Shown here in pieces: positions 26,977-35,700 of a stretch of 64,000 bases of DNA. The DNA comes from Bermanella sp049115935 (lineage in GTDB: Bacteria > Pseudomonadota > Gammaproteobacteria > Pseudomonadales > Oceanobacteraceae): NCBI GenBank assembly GCA_049115935.1, contig JAGDZK010000019.1, forward strand, positions 1 through 64,000, read 5' to 3'. Both the position numbers and the translations under genes were made by a program. Every line of letters begins with the position of its first letter. Within the stretch, counting starts at the first letter, position 1. The notes under the pieces were generated by a model. That model was not told where the DNA came from. It worked only from the letters and a program-made list of their open reading frames with translations, and did not search any database.

Positions 26977-29163
26977 TTAAAATTCAATCAGTGTTTTTAA
27001 ATTAAACGCTCGGCCTGGACGCTGAACCCCATAGTGATCATAAAGTTTCTCGTCGGTTAGATTTTCAATTTCAGCCGTCACCGAAACGGTGTAGGAATAA
27101 ATATCTTTTGTATAAACCGTCGCTAGACTATGGCTTTCTTGAACCGGAACAAAAGGATTTAACTGAGACAGTCCTTGATCACCCCATAAAAGCTCAAATC
27201 GATCAACAAATCGATAATCCCAGTTAAGCTTAAGCTCATCATAACCGGCAAAGACACCGACCCACTTAAGGCCAACCTTTGTATTAAAAAATGTACGAGG
27301 TCGGTTAGGTATTGTTTCATTTTTAAACTGCGCGAACAGGCCTTCATCTGCGGTATTAATATAATCAAAGCTGGTGTAATTTGCTTTTATACTTAAGAAA
27401 TCATCAGGGGACACCCAAGAACCCGATACTTGAAAACCCTTTGATTCAACCGATGCTACATTTTGATATTGTGACAAGTTATTAACCGTCATTAAAATAA
27501 TGGCATCTTCAACATCCCGCATAAACACATTCGCACCACCTTTCCATGAGCCGTAATCATTGTTGAGCCCATTAATTTCTAACGAGAGATTATAGTTATC
27601 ACTGTACTCTTCACTCAGATCAATATTCGCAATTACGTTTTCTGCATTGCCAAACACCTCATAAAAACCAGGTAAACGAGTCGCCTGTTCATAGGACGCT
27701 TTACCGATTAACCAGTCGTTAAATTTGTACCTTACGACATTACCCCAACCTAAGCGATTAATACTCGAGTCTAAATTCTCTTGGATGTTTGTCACCGCAT
27801 TAAGCTGAACGGTTTCTCGATCTTGACTGTAGTGCTTAACAAATAATGAATTTTGAAGCGTGTCATCAAAAAGATCTAATTTATAATCGACACCTGAAAC
27901 CAAGCTAAACATATCACGATCCGCGTCTACCGGATCAATTTGATCCGCTGCGATATAATCATTGTATGAGGACTGGCGCTGCCACGTGGGAGAGGTAGAA
28001 AAGTTCAAAGTGTGGTTTTGTGCTAACTGCCAACCTAAATGTACAATTGCATATTCATTATTGCGCCAATAAGTGCATTCACAAGCAGTATCTATTTCAC
28101 CTGGATGCGGTGCCGGTGTAATCACTTCATTAGCATTCCACAAATAGGAATAATCCCCTACATCATAAAAATAGGATTTCATTTCGGATGCACCGGTTGT
28201 AGCAGAAAGGGCTAACTCATCGGTCAATTGCTTTTTATATCTTAGGTTTAAGCCATAACTTTTACGTTCAATAGTCGGCTCACCGTACACCTTGCTCATA
28301 CTTATATTATGCTGAATTTCTTTATAATATTCGCTGGTATACAAACTAACCTGAAACAAATCAGCCCAACTTTGCTCGGTGTAACCAAAATCTACATTGG
28401 CGCCTTGGCCTTCATAAGCATCATGAAATCGCTCAGCTTTATAGGCTTCTTTCTTGCCTTGCTCATTTGGAACCGTTACATCCACGTCATAGTTATTATC
28501 GCTGTAATCGTAAAAGCTATTAAAGCGACTAAAAAAACCGTTGTCGTTAGCGTAATTTAGGCTCAAGGAGGTTCTGCTTTTATTAAAGCTGCCCAACATA
28601 TGGGAGATTGCGCCGCCCGTGCCTTCTTGTCCTTTATCCGTAATAAAATTCACCGCTCCGCCTAACGCATCAGCCCCCAGTTCAATAGGCACAACACCAT
28701 GGTAAATATCCGCTCGACTCACTAAATTAACCGGTATGGAACCAATGCCAAACGTATAACCTGACATTTCAAGTGGAACACCGTCGATGAAGAATCGAAT
28801 TTGTTCATCTGTCAGCCCGTTAAGAGAAAACCGTTCTCGTGAACCTAACCCACCCATTCTTCTGATACTAATGCCTGGCTCTCGGGATAAGACTTCACTT
28901 AAGTCGGCCGTTAACTTTTGATCCGATTTTAAATCTATAACATCTATTGCAACCGCTGATTGCTCTAACATTGTCATCTCGTCTTGGCTACCAACAATGA
29001 CAAATTTTTCAAGCTCTTTCGTCTCATCACTTGCGTCAAATTCTTCTGGTTCTGCCCATGCAAGTGACTGCGCCATTAAAAAACCAATGCATACAAGCCG
29101 ACTAAGGGTCTGTAACAACTGGGGAAAACTTCGTGCTTTTAAAAATGCAGATCGGCGGAGCAT
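26977..29163 (-). CDS. TonB-dependent outer-membrane receptor
   Basis: This outer-membrane siderophore receptor has about 729 residues. A signal peptide ending near SLAWAEPEEF is followed by a plug domain with LEKFVIVGSQDEMTMLEQ and GLGSRERFSLNGLTDEQIRFFIDGVPLE, then a 22-strand-type barrel ending in a terminal Phe (FNLKTLIEF). The ATG at 29163 is used rather than the upstream TTG. It heads the operon with DUF3649, PepSY and DUF3325 genes. Petrobactin is the most economical ligand given the neighbouring biosynthesis genes, but the sequence alone does not prove it. Confidence 0.93.
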   Translation of the reverse strand: MLRRSAFLKARSFPQLLQTLSRLVCIGFLMAQSLAWAEPEEFDASDETKELEKFVIVGSQDEMTMLEQSAVAIDVIDLKSDQKLTADLSEVLSREPGISIRRMGGLGSRERFSLNGLTDEQIRFFIDGVPLEMSGYTFGIGSIPVNLVSRADIYHGVVPIELGADALGGAVNFITDKGQEGTGGAISHMLGSFNKSRTSLSLNYANDNGFFSRFNSFYDYSDNNYDVDVTVPNEQGKKEAYKAERFHDAYEGQGANVDFGYTEQSWADLFQVSLYTSEYYKEIQHNISMSKVYGEPTIERKSYGLNLRYKKQLTDELALSATTGASEMKSYFYDVGDYSYLWNANEVITPAPHPGEIDTACECTYWRNNEYAIVHLGWQLAQNHTLNFSTSPTWQRQSSYNDYIAADQIDPVDADRDMFSLVSGVDYKLDLFDDTLQNSLFVKHYSQDRETVQLNAVTNIQENLDSSINRLGWGNVVRYKFNDWLIGKASYEQATRLPGFYEVFGNAENVIANIDLSEEYSDNYNLSLEINGLNNDYGSWKGGANVFMRDVEDAIILMTVNNLSQYQNVASVESKGFQVSGSWVSPDDFLSIKANYTSFDYINTADEGLFAQFKNETIPNRPRTFFNTKVGLKWVGVFAGYDELKLNWDYRFVDRFELLWGDQGLSQLNPFVPVQESHSLATVYTKDIYSYTVSVTAEIENLTDEKLYDHYGVQRPGRAFNLKTLIEF

Positions 29164-29267
29164 GTCATACAACCTAGAATGTTAAAGCCCGATAAATCAA
29201 TTATCAGATATGAAAATCAACAACTTAAACCATGGGGGTTTAGTACTTTTATCAAGCCCACAGCTAA

Positions 29268-29290
29268 AGATGAGAATAAGAATGAGTAAT
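29268..29290 (-). promoter_or_regulatory. Putative Fur box before the TonB receptor
   Basis: The minus strand reads ATTACTCATTCTTATTCTCATC, resembling degenerate Fur sites with ATTCTCAT blocks. It lies ~105 bases upstream of the receptor start. The match is weaker than the sites at 16602 and 29399. Confidence 0.45.
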
Positions 29291-29398
29291 ATTAAGGTTA
29301 GCGCTATTAAACCGCAAGTAAAACGTAGCAAATGCAGAGCGAGTTAATCCACCCCCGTCAAAAATCTTAAATATAATCATCATCGTTTGATAATAAGA

Positions 29399-29417
29399 TT
29401 GATAATGGTTATCATTT
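29399..29417 (+). promoter_or_regulatory. Putative Fur box before the lipoprotein gene
   Basis: ttgataatggttatcattt is a near-perfect palindromic Fur site (TGATAATGGTTATCA core), with a further gataataag block just upstream. It lies ~140 bases before the gene at 29555. Confidence 0.8.
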
Positions 29418-29554
29418 ATAACGCTTTAGGGTGAAGCCGTGGCTTTAGTTATATCTTTTAGCAAGGCGCAAACCATCAGGTGACTTGCTAATGTCCATTG
29501 GATGACCACAAACAACCCAGGCTTTTCCATGGAATTCAATATTAGGAAACACGA

Positions 29555-30862
29555 ATGAAATTACGCAATCTAGTACCATGCCTAGCAGCAAGCGCTTTAT
29601 TAGCGGCTTGCGGCTCTGATGACAACAACGCTCAAGATGAATTGAGACATCTTGACCCAAATAACCCAATGTATTTGGTTAAAAGTACTGCTTGGGTAAC
29701 AGAAGCTGGGGTTTCGCTTCACTTTTTAACCGATACCCTTGACGAAGAGACAGTATTTGACCCCGATACGGCTTTAGCAATCCCAGAATATACTGGTATC
29801 GCCATACCAGAAGGTTATAACCCTGATAATGCCTTTTATGCTGGCATGTACACATCTTCTGTTTATCGCCGCTATGTTGTGAGTGATACGGGTGAAGTGA
29901 GCTTAGGGGATGAACTCGATTTTTCAGGTGTCACATCAGCAACCGGCCGCAACCTGTTACGTGCCACGCAATTTATGTCGCCAACCAAAGCCTATGCTCT
30001 AGATTTTGCAGGCCTTCAAGTGATTGCATTTAATCCAACCGACATGACTCTTATCGACACAGACGAATCCACAGCAGCAATTGATACTATTTCACTTGCC
30101 AGTCTTGCGGAAGCTGATCTACCACGCACTTGGGCAGTTTTCCCGACCACTGATGGCGATCGTTTTGTGGCAACCGTTGGCTTCTATGGTGCTGATTTTT
30201 CTGACACAGGTGTAACCAAGCTTGTCATCGTTGATAGCAGTGACAACAGTATCGCTACTGATTCAGTAAATAACTGCAGCGCAGTATCGGGCTCGGCTAA
30301 AGATGCTGCTGGTAACATGTACTTTGCATCTTATGATGAAGCGGCTCTTGCAAATGAACAAGGCAGAGGTACTTATGCCCCTTGTATCATCCGTGTGCTT
30401 GCAGGCACCAATGAGTTTGATGACTCATATCTAATGAACATGCAAAACCTAACCAACAATGGCCGCATGGCAATGGGCGCTGTAACGGGCAATGGCAATA
30501 TTGGTTATAACCTCATTATGAGCGATGCTGGTCAAGCAATGGTGACTGATGAAACCCTAGCTAAACACCTGCGCATTCCAGTTTGGGAGTTCTACAGCTT
30601 TGATCTAACCGACGACAATGCAATCGCTAGCAAAGTTGGCGGCGTGGTAAGTACTGAAGGCGCTCAAGGTATTCCTGGCGGCACCATTAGCCGAATTCTA
30701 AATGGCTCGTTTAAGCATCATGAACTTGGTGACATCACTTGGATGGCTCAAATTGATGTGGAAACAACCAGCTCTATTTACAACTCTACAAACCCAGAAA
30801 CTTGGTCATTAATTACCAATAAGGTTCCAGGGCAAATTGAATTTGTTGGTCGCTTGAGATAA
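29555..30862 (+). CDS. Fur-box-preceded lipoprotein, possibly a beta-propeller siderophore-binding protein
   Basis: This is an exported lipoprotein of 435 residues: the signal peptide ends with the lipobox LLAAC (Cys ~19) followed by GSDD. The mature part shows repeating strand-turn patterns (GDRFVATVGF, KLVIVDSSDNSI, GNMYFASYDE) that suggest a beta-propeller, and a Cys pair (VNNCSAV, APCIIRV). I do not recognise a named family with certainty. It faces a TonB receptor across a promoter region with two Fur-like sites. By layout it resembles the Bacteroides XusA (receptor)-XusB (lipoprotein)-XusC (PepSY) system, so ferric-siderophore capture is inferred. Confidence 0.7.
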   Translation: MKLRNLVPCLAASALLAACGSDDNNAQDELRHLDPNNPMYLVKSTAWVTEAGVSLHFLTDTLDEETVFDPDTALAIPEYTGIAIPEGYNPDNAFYAGMYTSSVYRRYVVSDTGEVSLGDELDFSGVTSATGRNLLRATQFMSPTKAYALDFAGLQVIAFNPTDMTLIDTDESTAAIDTISLASLAEADLPRTWAVFPTTDGDRFVATVGFYGADFSDTGVTKLVIVDSSDNSIATDSVNNCSAVSGSAKDAAGNMYFASYDEAALANEQGRGTYAPCIIRVLAGTNEFDDSYLMNMQNLTNNGRMAMGAVTGNGNIGYNLIMSDAGQAMVTDETLAKHLRIPVWEFYSFDLTDDNAIASKVGGVVSTEGAQGIPGGTISRILNGSFKHHELGDITWMAQIDVETTSSIYNSTNPETWSLITNKVPGQIEFVGRLR

Positions 30863-30873
30863 ACCCTCGATAC

Positions 30874-30902
30874 AAAAAAGTGCGGCATTAGCCGCACTTT
30901 TT
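30874..30902 (+). terminator. Rho-independent terminator
   Basis: The stem aagtgcggc / gccgcactt is followed by a T-run. It starts 12 bases after the lipoprotein gene's stop and also has an A-run upstream, so it could be bidirectional with the convergent peptidase gene. Confidence 0.9.
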
Positions 30903-31077
30903 ACTTCTCCTCTAACAATCCTACACTGCACAATCAAAGCCGACCCATAATCAAAGCCACTTTCAAATCTGATACCTTCAGAATACTCATTACATTAATC
31001 TGTATTGTTTTGCGCTCAGTTAAAATGAATGACTCAAGGCACTAGACATGCAAATAGCAACAGATATAAATTACCTA

Positions 31078-33048
31078 TCACTCGCTCAAGGTTATACCAC
31101 CCATTTGTGTGGATTTTAAATGCAACGCTAAAAAGCGTTCAATGGCTTCAAATGTAGCCAGTCGATTATCATTCACATCAAGATAATGGGATTCATTTTT
31201 AAGTTCTATATAAGTCGAATCTTTACCCTGCTTTTCCATTTCGCGCTGCATTTCCCGACTGTGCGAAACACGAACACGTCGATCCTGATCCCCATGAATA
31301 AGCAATACAGGTTTTGTTATTTTATTTACATTGTATATAGGCGATCTGGCTTTAAGTGCATCTGGGTCAGAGCCAACTTGCGCTTTTGTAATTTTATTAT
31401 TTTCATACTTCAAAGTATTTTTTATCAGCAAATCTTGATCCATCACACCGGCAAAGCTGATGGCACACCTGTAAAGATCGGGCGTTTTCACCAAGCCCAT
31501 CAAGGCCGCATACCCACCATAACTTGTACCTAAAATACAGATATTTTCAGCGTCCGCGTAACCTTCTTCAATGAGCCAACTTGTCCCATCTTCAACATCA
31601 TCCTGCATGGCCAAGCCCCATTTTTGTAAACCCGATTTCATAAAATCATGACCATAGCCTGAAGATCCTCTGAAATTCATTTGTAATACAGCATAACCCC
31701 TGTTCGCTAGAAACTGCGTCCAATAATCAAACCCTTTACCATCGTAACTAATAGGGCCGCCATGGGGGAAAATCACAGCCGGATATTTTTCTCCCCGTTT
31801 ATGCTCCACAGGTAAAGTAAGATACCCTTCAATCGTTAAGCCATCTCTTGCTTGGTATGAAATGGCCTTTTTGTGCGCCATCAGTGAAGGTTTTAGTTCT
31901 GAATTTTTATAGGCAATCGTTTTTATCGTGCTTTTTTTACGATCAATCAGATAATACGTACCCGCATGAGTATCACTGTAAGATAAACTTACATAGCGCA
32001 TTTCGTCTTTACTAACTGAATATAAGGTATTAAACGTATTTGGCATTGCCTTATTAATACTGGCTTGTAATTTTTTGTATGAAGGGTCCCAATAAGTATT
32101 GCCTTGACCGTGATTCGATTGAATACCAACCACCCTGCTACTTTTGTGAGAGTAAATAAGACTGCCATTCAAATCATAACCTTCTTTGTAGGCGACTAAT
32201 TTTTTATCTAATTTTGTGTCTCTCAGGTCTACTTTAAAAATAGCATCAGCATTATTGTGCAGCGCCTGCACATAAAGTGTGTTTGAATCCTGATCAAAAC
32301 CTAATGGCCACACCTCTTCATCACTGAAAGCTTCAAATTCCCACAGTGGACGCCAATCTTGGTCGTCATTAAAGCGATGAAGTATTTTGTAAGAAGTACC
32401 GTTTAAATACGTCGATATACGTATATTTTTTTGTCTATCCGTCATCCAACGAGTAATGAATTGTTTGCTTCTTTGAATTGGCTCTACCTTCTGCTCTTTT
32501 AAGGACACTTTATACAGCTTAGAGCTATTTCGCAGAATGCCATCTAGCTCCATTAAAATATGATGGTCATCCCCAGGTAACATATCGACAATTATATTTT
32601 GAAACTGCGGTGTATTTAAAAACCCATCGATCAGTTTTTTTGGCCAGACATTTCTTACTTTTTTGGTGGCAATGTCTAACACAAGCAGACGTGATTCAAT
32701 ACTTGGAGTAGCTTGCCTGAAGTCTGAAAAATTACTGCTAATCAAAATTTGTTGATCATTGGCCCAACGAATCCAACCTAATTTAGATGTAATATTATCT
32801 GCATGCAGCAATGATGTGGATGTATTCGTTTTAAGATCAAGCACAGTTAAAACTGAAACATCTTTATTATCTATACTTGACTGCACAATAGACGCAATAT
32901 ATTCACCATTAGGCGACAAGTGGACCTGTCTTACATCAGGTAAATCGGCAAATGCAGAAACAGGTAGTCGCTCCACCAAAGCCAATGCTTGATTAAAAAA
33001 ACACAAACACGTTAAAACAAAAAATACCCGAGTAAATCGTCCTTGCAT
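31078..33048 (-). CDS. S9-family prolyl oligopeptidase-like secreted peptidase
   Basis: This protein of about 656 residues has an N-terminal signal peptide (RVFFVLTCLCFFNQALA), a beta-propeller region and a C-terminal alpha/beta-hydrolase domain. The catalytic Ser is in GTSYGGYAAL, the Asp in HGDQDRRV and the His in NESHYLD, with the oxyanion segment PHGGP. The ATG at 33048 is chosen because TAGGAG lies seven bases upstream. It is probably a periplasmic dipeptidyl- or acylaminoacyl-peptidase. There is no visible link to iron; it looks like cargo at the island edge. Confidence 0.9.
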   Translation of the reverse strand: MQGRFTRVFFVLTCLCFFNQALALVERLPVSAFADLPDVRQVHLSPNGEYIASIVQSSIDNKDVSVLTVLDLKTNTSTSLLHADNITSKLGWIRWANDQQILISSNFSDFRQATPSIESRLLVLDIATKKVRNVWPKKLIDGFLNTPQFQNIIVDMLPGDDHHILMELDGILRNSSKLYKVSLKEQKVEPIQRSKQFITRWMTDRQKNIRISTYLNGTSYKILHRFNDDQDWRPLWEFEAFSDEEVWPLGFDQDSNTLYVQALHNNADAIFKVDLRDTKLDKKLVAYKEGYDLNGSLIYSHKSSRVVGIQSNHGQGNTYWDPSYKKLQASINKAMPNTFNTLYSVSKDEMRYVSLSYSDTHAGTYYLIDRKKSTIKTIAYKNSELKPSLMAHKKAISYQARDGLTIEGYLTLPVEHKRGEKYPAVIFPHGGPISYDGKGFDYWTQFLANRGYAVLQMNFRGSSGYGHDFMKSGLQKWGLAMQDDVEDGTSWLIEEGYADAENICILGTSYGGYAALMGLVKTPDLYRCAISFAGVMDQDLLIKNTLKYENNKITKAQVGSDPDALKARSPIYNVNKITKPVLLIHGDQDRRVRVSHSREMQREMEKQGKDSTYIELKNESHYLDVNDNRLATFEAIERFLALHLKSTQMGGITLSE

Positions 33049-33063
33049 ATATACTCCTAACAC

Positions 33064-33525
33064 TTACTGCATACATTTAAATTTATGAGATTTTAACATA
33101 CACAGTATTTAACTTCTTTATGAAACCTATGAAGCAATTCACCCATCGCTTAAATCGTTTAGCCAATCGTACAAAAGGTACTGATACATTATTACAAGCA
33201 ACATTTGATATTTAGTGAAAGTGAAACCGCACAAAATGACGTTGATTATTTAAGAAAGCATGGCATTAATAGCCAATTCTGGTGATAAATCTTGGCCACT
33301 TGAGCCAAACAAAGGCACGCACCTAGCATGCTTATGGTGCAATTTATTGATTCATCGAATCAACATCAGATAAAACAACTTAGGCTGTTCTTAAACGTTT
33401 CAATGCTAAAAACTGAAAAACTATGAATAAAAGATTCGTACAGAAAGTCCTACAATATAAAAGGCGATAATGCGGGCGCTGCTAGACTCTAAGTCTTAGT
33501 ACTTGAAAAAACCGACATATAGCCA
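33064..33525. other. Intergenic stretch with possible decayed coding sequence
   Basis: Short frames at ~33120-33290 (for example one reading HRLNRLANRTKGT) are broken by stops and look like remnants, but I cannot assign a parent gene. No RNA gene or clear promoter is seen. Confidence 0.4.
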
Positions 33526-34332
33526 ATGAACATACTGAGGTATCTAGTACCATTCATTCTCGCACTTAGCATGGGGGCCCACTCATGCGAATCCCCCTAT
33601 GAACTGAAAGTTGGGGCTTTTTTCAACTCTGCTAGCATTGTTTCTTTCTGGTCTGAGTTTGCTCAAACCGTTACAGCCATTAGTAAGTGCCAGACAAAAA
33701 TCACCCCATCTCCAAGTTTTGAAGCGCATATCATTTCCTTGGTTGAACAAGATGGTGATATGTTTTTAGTCCCAGCTTACTATGCAGCGGCCCTTAAAAA
33801 ATTTGGATTAAAACCAATACTCAGAACTATAATCCCGACCAGATCTTATCTTGTCACCAAGAAAGAACTCGACCCCCTTAATATTGAAACCCTTAGCGGA
33901 AAAAGAGTTTCTATTATTAGCCGTTACTCAGATGCTTATCTCGCTTTTATTAAGCAATTAGAGGCGCAAGCCATGACAACCGAAGACATAAATTTCTCAT
34001 TCGAACACTCTTTAGAATCAAACGCATTAAGCGTTATCAAAGGTGAAACAGATGCCGCTGTGATATTTTCAATGATATTTGATCCACTACCAGACGCACT
34101 AAAAAGAAAAGTAAAATTTGCAACACTGATCAACCATGAGACAGCTGGCTATCTTTTAATCAAAGAAAACACACCTATAGAACTAATCAAGGCAATCAAG
34201 GCTTCTTATGGGTCAATCAATCTATTGAAATGGGAGGTATTTGAACAAGCTGCACCTAAAACAATTTTCACAGACGCTTTTAGCTCGCAAATCCCACTGA
34301 TAAAAAACTCTGAAATAGACACATCCCAATAA
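33526..34332 (+). CDS. PhnD/SsuA-like periplasmic substrate-binding protein
   Basis: This exported protein of 268 residues has a signal peptide (MNILRYLVPFILALSMGAHS) and a type 2 periplasmic-binding fold similar to PhnD-like proteins. Evidence includes YELKVGAFFNSASIVSFW near the N-terminus, the central LSGKRVSIISRYSDAY segment and VIKGETDAAVIFSMIF. The ligand is unknown. No permease or ATPase gene is adjacent, so it is an orphan; such orphans can act in signalling or electron-transport contexts. It precedes rsxA by 200 bases but is probably a separate unit. Confidence 0.75.
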   Translation: MNILRYLVPFILALSMGAHSCESPYELKVGAFFNSASIVSFWSEFAQTVTAISKCQTKITPSPSFEAHIISLVEQDGDMFLVPAYYAAALKKFGLKPILRTIIPTRSYLVTKKELDPLNIETLSGKRVSIISRYSDAYLAFIKQLEAQAMTTEDINFSFEHSLESNALSVIKGETDAAVIFSMIFDPLPDALKRKVKFATLINHETAGYLLIKENTPIELIKAIKASYGSINLLKWEVFEQAAPKTIFTDAFSSQIPLIKNSEIDTSQ

Positions 34333-34532
34333 AATCGATTAAAAAAAACATGCTTATCCATTCAATAAATAAGCAATATTGCCAATTTGATTGAAAACCA
34401 CGCCCTACCTTGCTTGTACCCATATCCCACTTAGCCGATAATATGCCGCCATTTTTCTATGCATGACAACCAGTTAGATCGCTTTACTGTCCGCTAGATA
34501 ATGAATTCATCAAACCAGTACCAGAGGCACAT

Positions 34533-35114
34533 ATGGTTGATTACATACTCATACTTATTTCCACCATCTTGGTGAACAACTTTGTACTGGTTCAGTTTTT
34601 AGGGCTTTGCCCGTTTATGGGGGTTTCTAACAAACTTGAAACCGCCATTGGTATGTCTGCCGCCACCACCTTTGTTTTAACCCTTGCCTCACTTAGCTCT
34701 TACTTGGTTTATGAGTACCTATTGGTACCACTTGATATTGAATACCTTAAAACCATTTCATTCATCATGGTGATTGCGGTAGTGGTTGGCTTTACTGAGA
34801 TGGCCATTCGTAAGACCAGCCCTTTGCTTTATCGTGTTCTGGGTATTTTCTTACCATTAATTACCACCAACTGTGCCGTTTTGGGTGTTGCGCTGTTAAA
34901 CATCAAGCGTGAAAACGGCTTTATGGAATCCATTCTTTATGGTTTTGGTGCCGCGGTTGGTTTCTCTTTGGTACTGGTTTTCTTTGCGGCCATGCGTGAA
35001 CGCATTGCTGTTGCCGATGTACCCAAGGCTTTTCAAGGCAGTGCCATTGCCATGATCACAGCTGGTTTAATGTCACTTGCCTTCATGGGCTTCACTGGCC
35101 TTGTGTCAATTTAA
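34533..35114 (+). CDS. rsxA: Electron transport complex subunit RsxA/RnfA
   Basis: This integral membrane subunit of the Rnf/Rsx ion-translocating complex has 193 residues and six hydrophobic segments. The hallmark NNFVLVQFLGLCPFMGVS stretch is present near residues 14-31, and LPLITTNCAVLGVALLN forms its pseudo-symmetric partner carrying the conserved Cys of the intramembrane FeS site. It opens the rsxABCDGE-nth operon. In gammaproteobacteria the complex keeps SoxR reduced and couples NADH/ferredoxin to ion movement. Confidence 0.97.
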   Translation: MVDYILILISTILVNNFVLVQFLGLCPFMGVSNKLETAIGMSAATTFVLTLASLSSYLVYEYLLVPLDIEYLKTISFIMVIAVVVGFTEMAIRKTSPLLYRVLGIFLPLITTNCAVLGVALLNIKRENGFMESILYGFGAAVGFSLVLVFFAAMRERIAVADVPKAFQGSAIAMITAGLMSLAFMGFTGLVSI

Positions 35115-35123
35115 GGAGGGGTT

Positions 35124-35699
35124 ATGACTGTTATTTTAATTGCCGTTTCAGCCCTTGTGGTTTTATCCCTTATTTTTGGTGCCGTTTTAGGTTTTGCGGC
35201 CGTACGCTTCAAAGTAGAAGGCAACCCTGTTGTTGAACAAATCGATGCGCTTCTGCCACAAACCCAGTGCGGACAATGCAGTTACCCTGGCTGCCGCCCT
35301 TACGCTGAAGCCATTGCTGGCGGTGAAGAAAAAATCAACAAGTGTCCGCCAGGTGGCGAAAGCACCATTGCGGCCATTGCTGACTTATTAGGTGTTGAAC
35401 CTGAACCACTGGATGCCGAGCACGGCACCGAAAAAGAAAGCGCCATGGTGGCCGTCATCCGCGAAGATGAATGCATTGGCTGCACCAAGTGTATTCAAGC
35501 ATGCCCCGTAGATGCGATTTTAGGTGCAGCAAAACAAATGCACACTGTAATAGCCGATGAATGTACCGGCTGTGATTTATGTTTAGATCCTTGCCCTGTT
35601 GATTGTATTGATATGGTTCCAGTGGATACAGGTTTGCAAGATTGGCACTGGCAAAAACCCGCCAACATCATTGCCACAGATAAAGTACAGGCGGCGTAG
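35124..35699 (+). CDS. rsxB: Electron transport complex subunit RsxB/RnfB
   Basis: This membrane-anchored iron-sulfur subunit has 191 residues. An N-terminal helix is followed by a four-Cys cluster (TQCGQCSYPGCRPY) and two 4Fe-4S ferredoxin motifs (CIGCTKCIQACPVDAI and CTGCDLCLDPCPVDCI). It starts nine bases after rsxA with an AAGGAGGGG ribosome site, and ends one base before the rsxC ATG. Confidence 0.97.
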   Translation: MTVILIAVSALVVLSLIFGAVLGFAAVRFKVEGNPVVEQIDALLPQTQCGQCSYPGCRPYAEAIAGGEEKINKCPPGGESTIAAIADLLGVEPEPLDAEHGTEKESAMVAVIREDECIGCTKCIQACPVDAILGAAKQMHTVIADECTGCDLCLDPCPVDCIDMVPVDTGLQDWHWQKPANIIATDKVQAA

Positions 35700-35700
35700 T

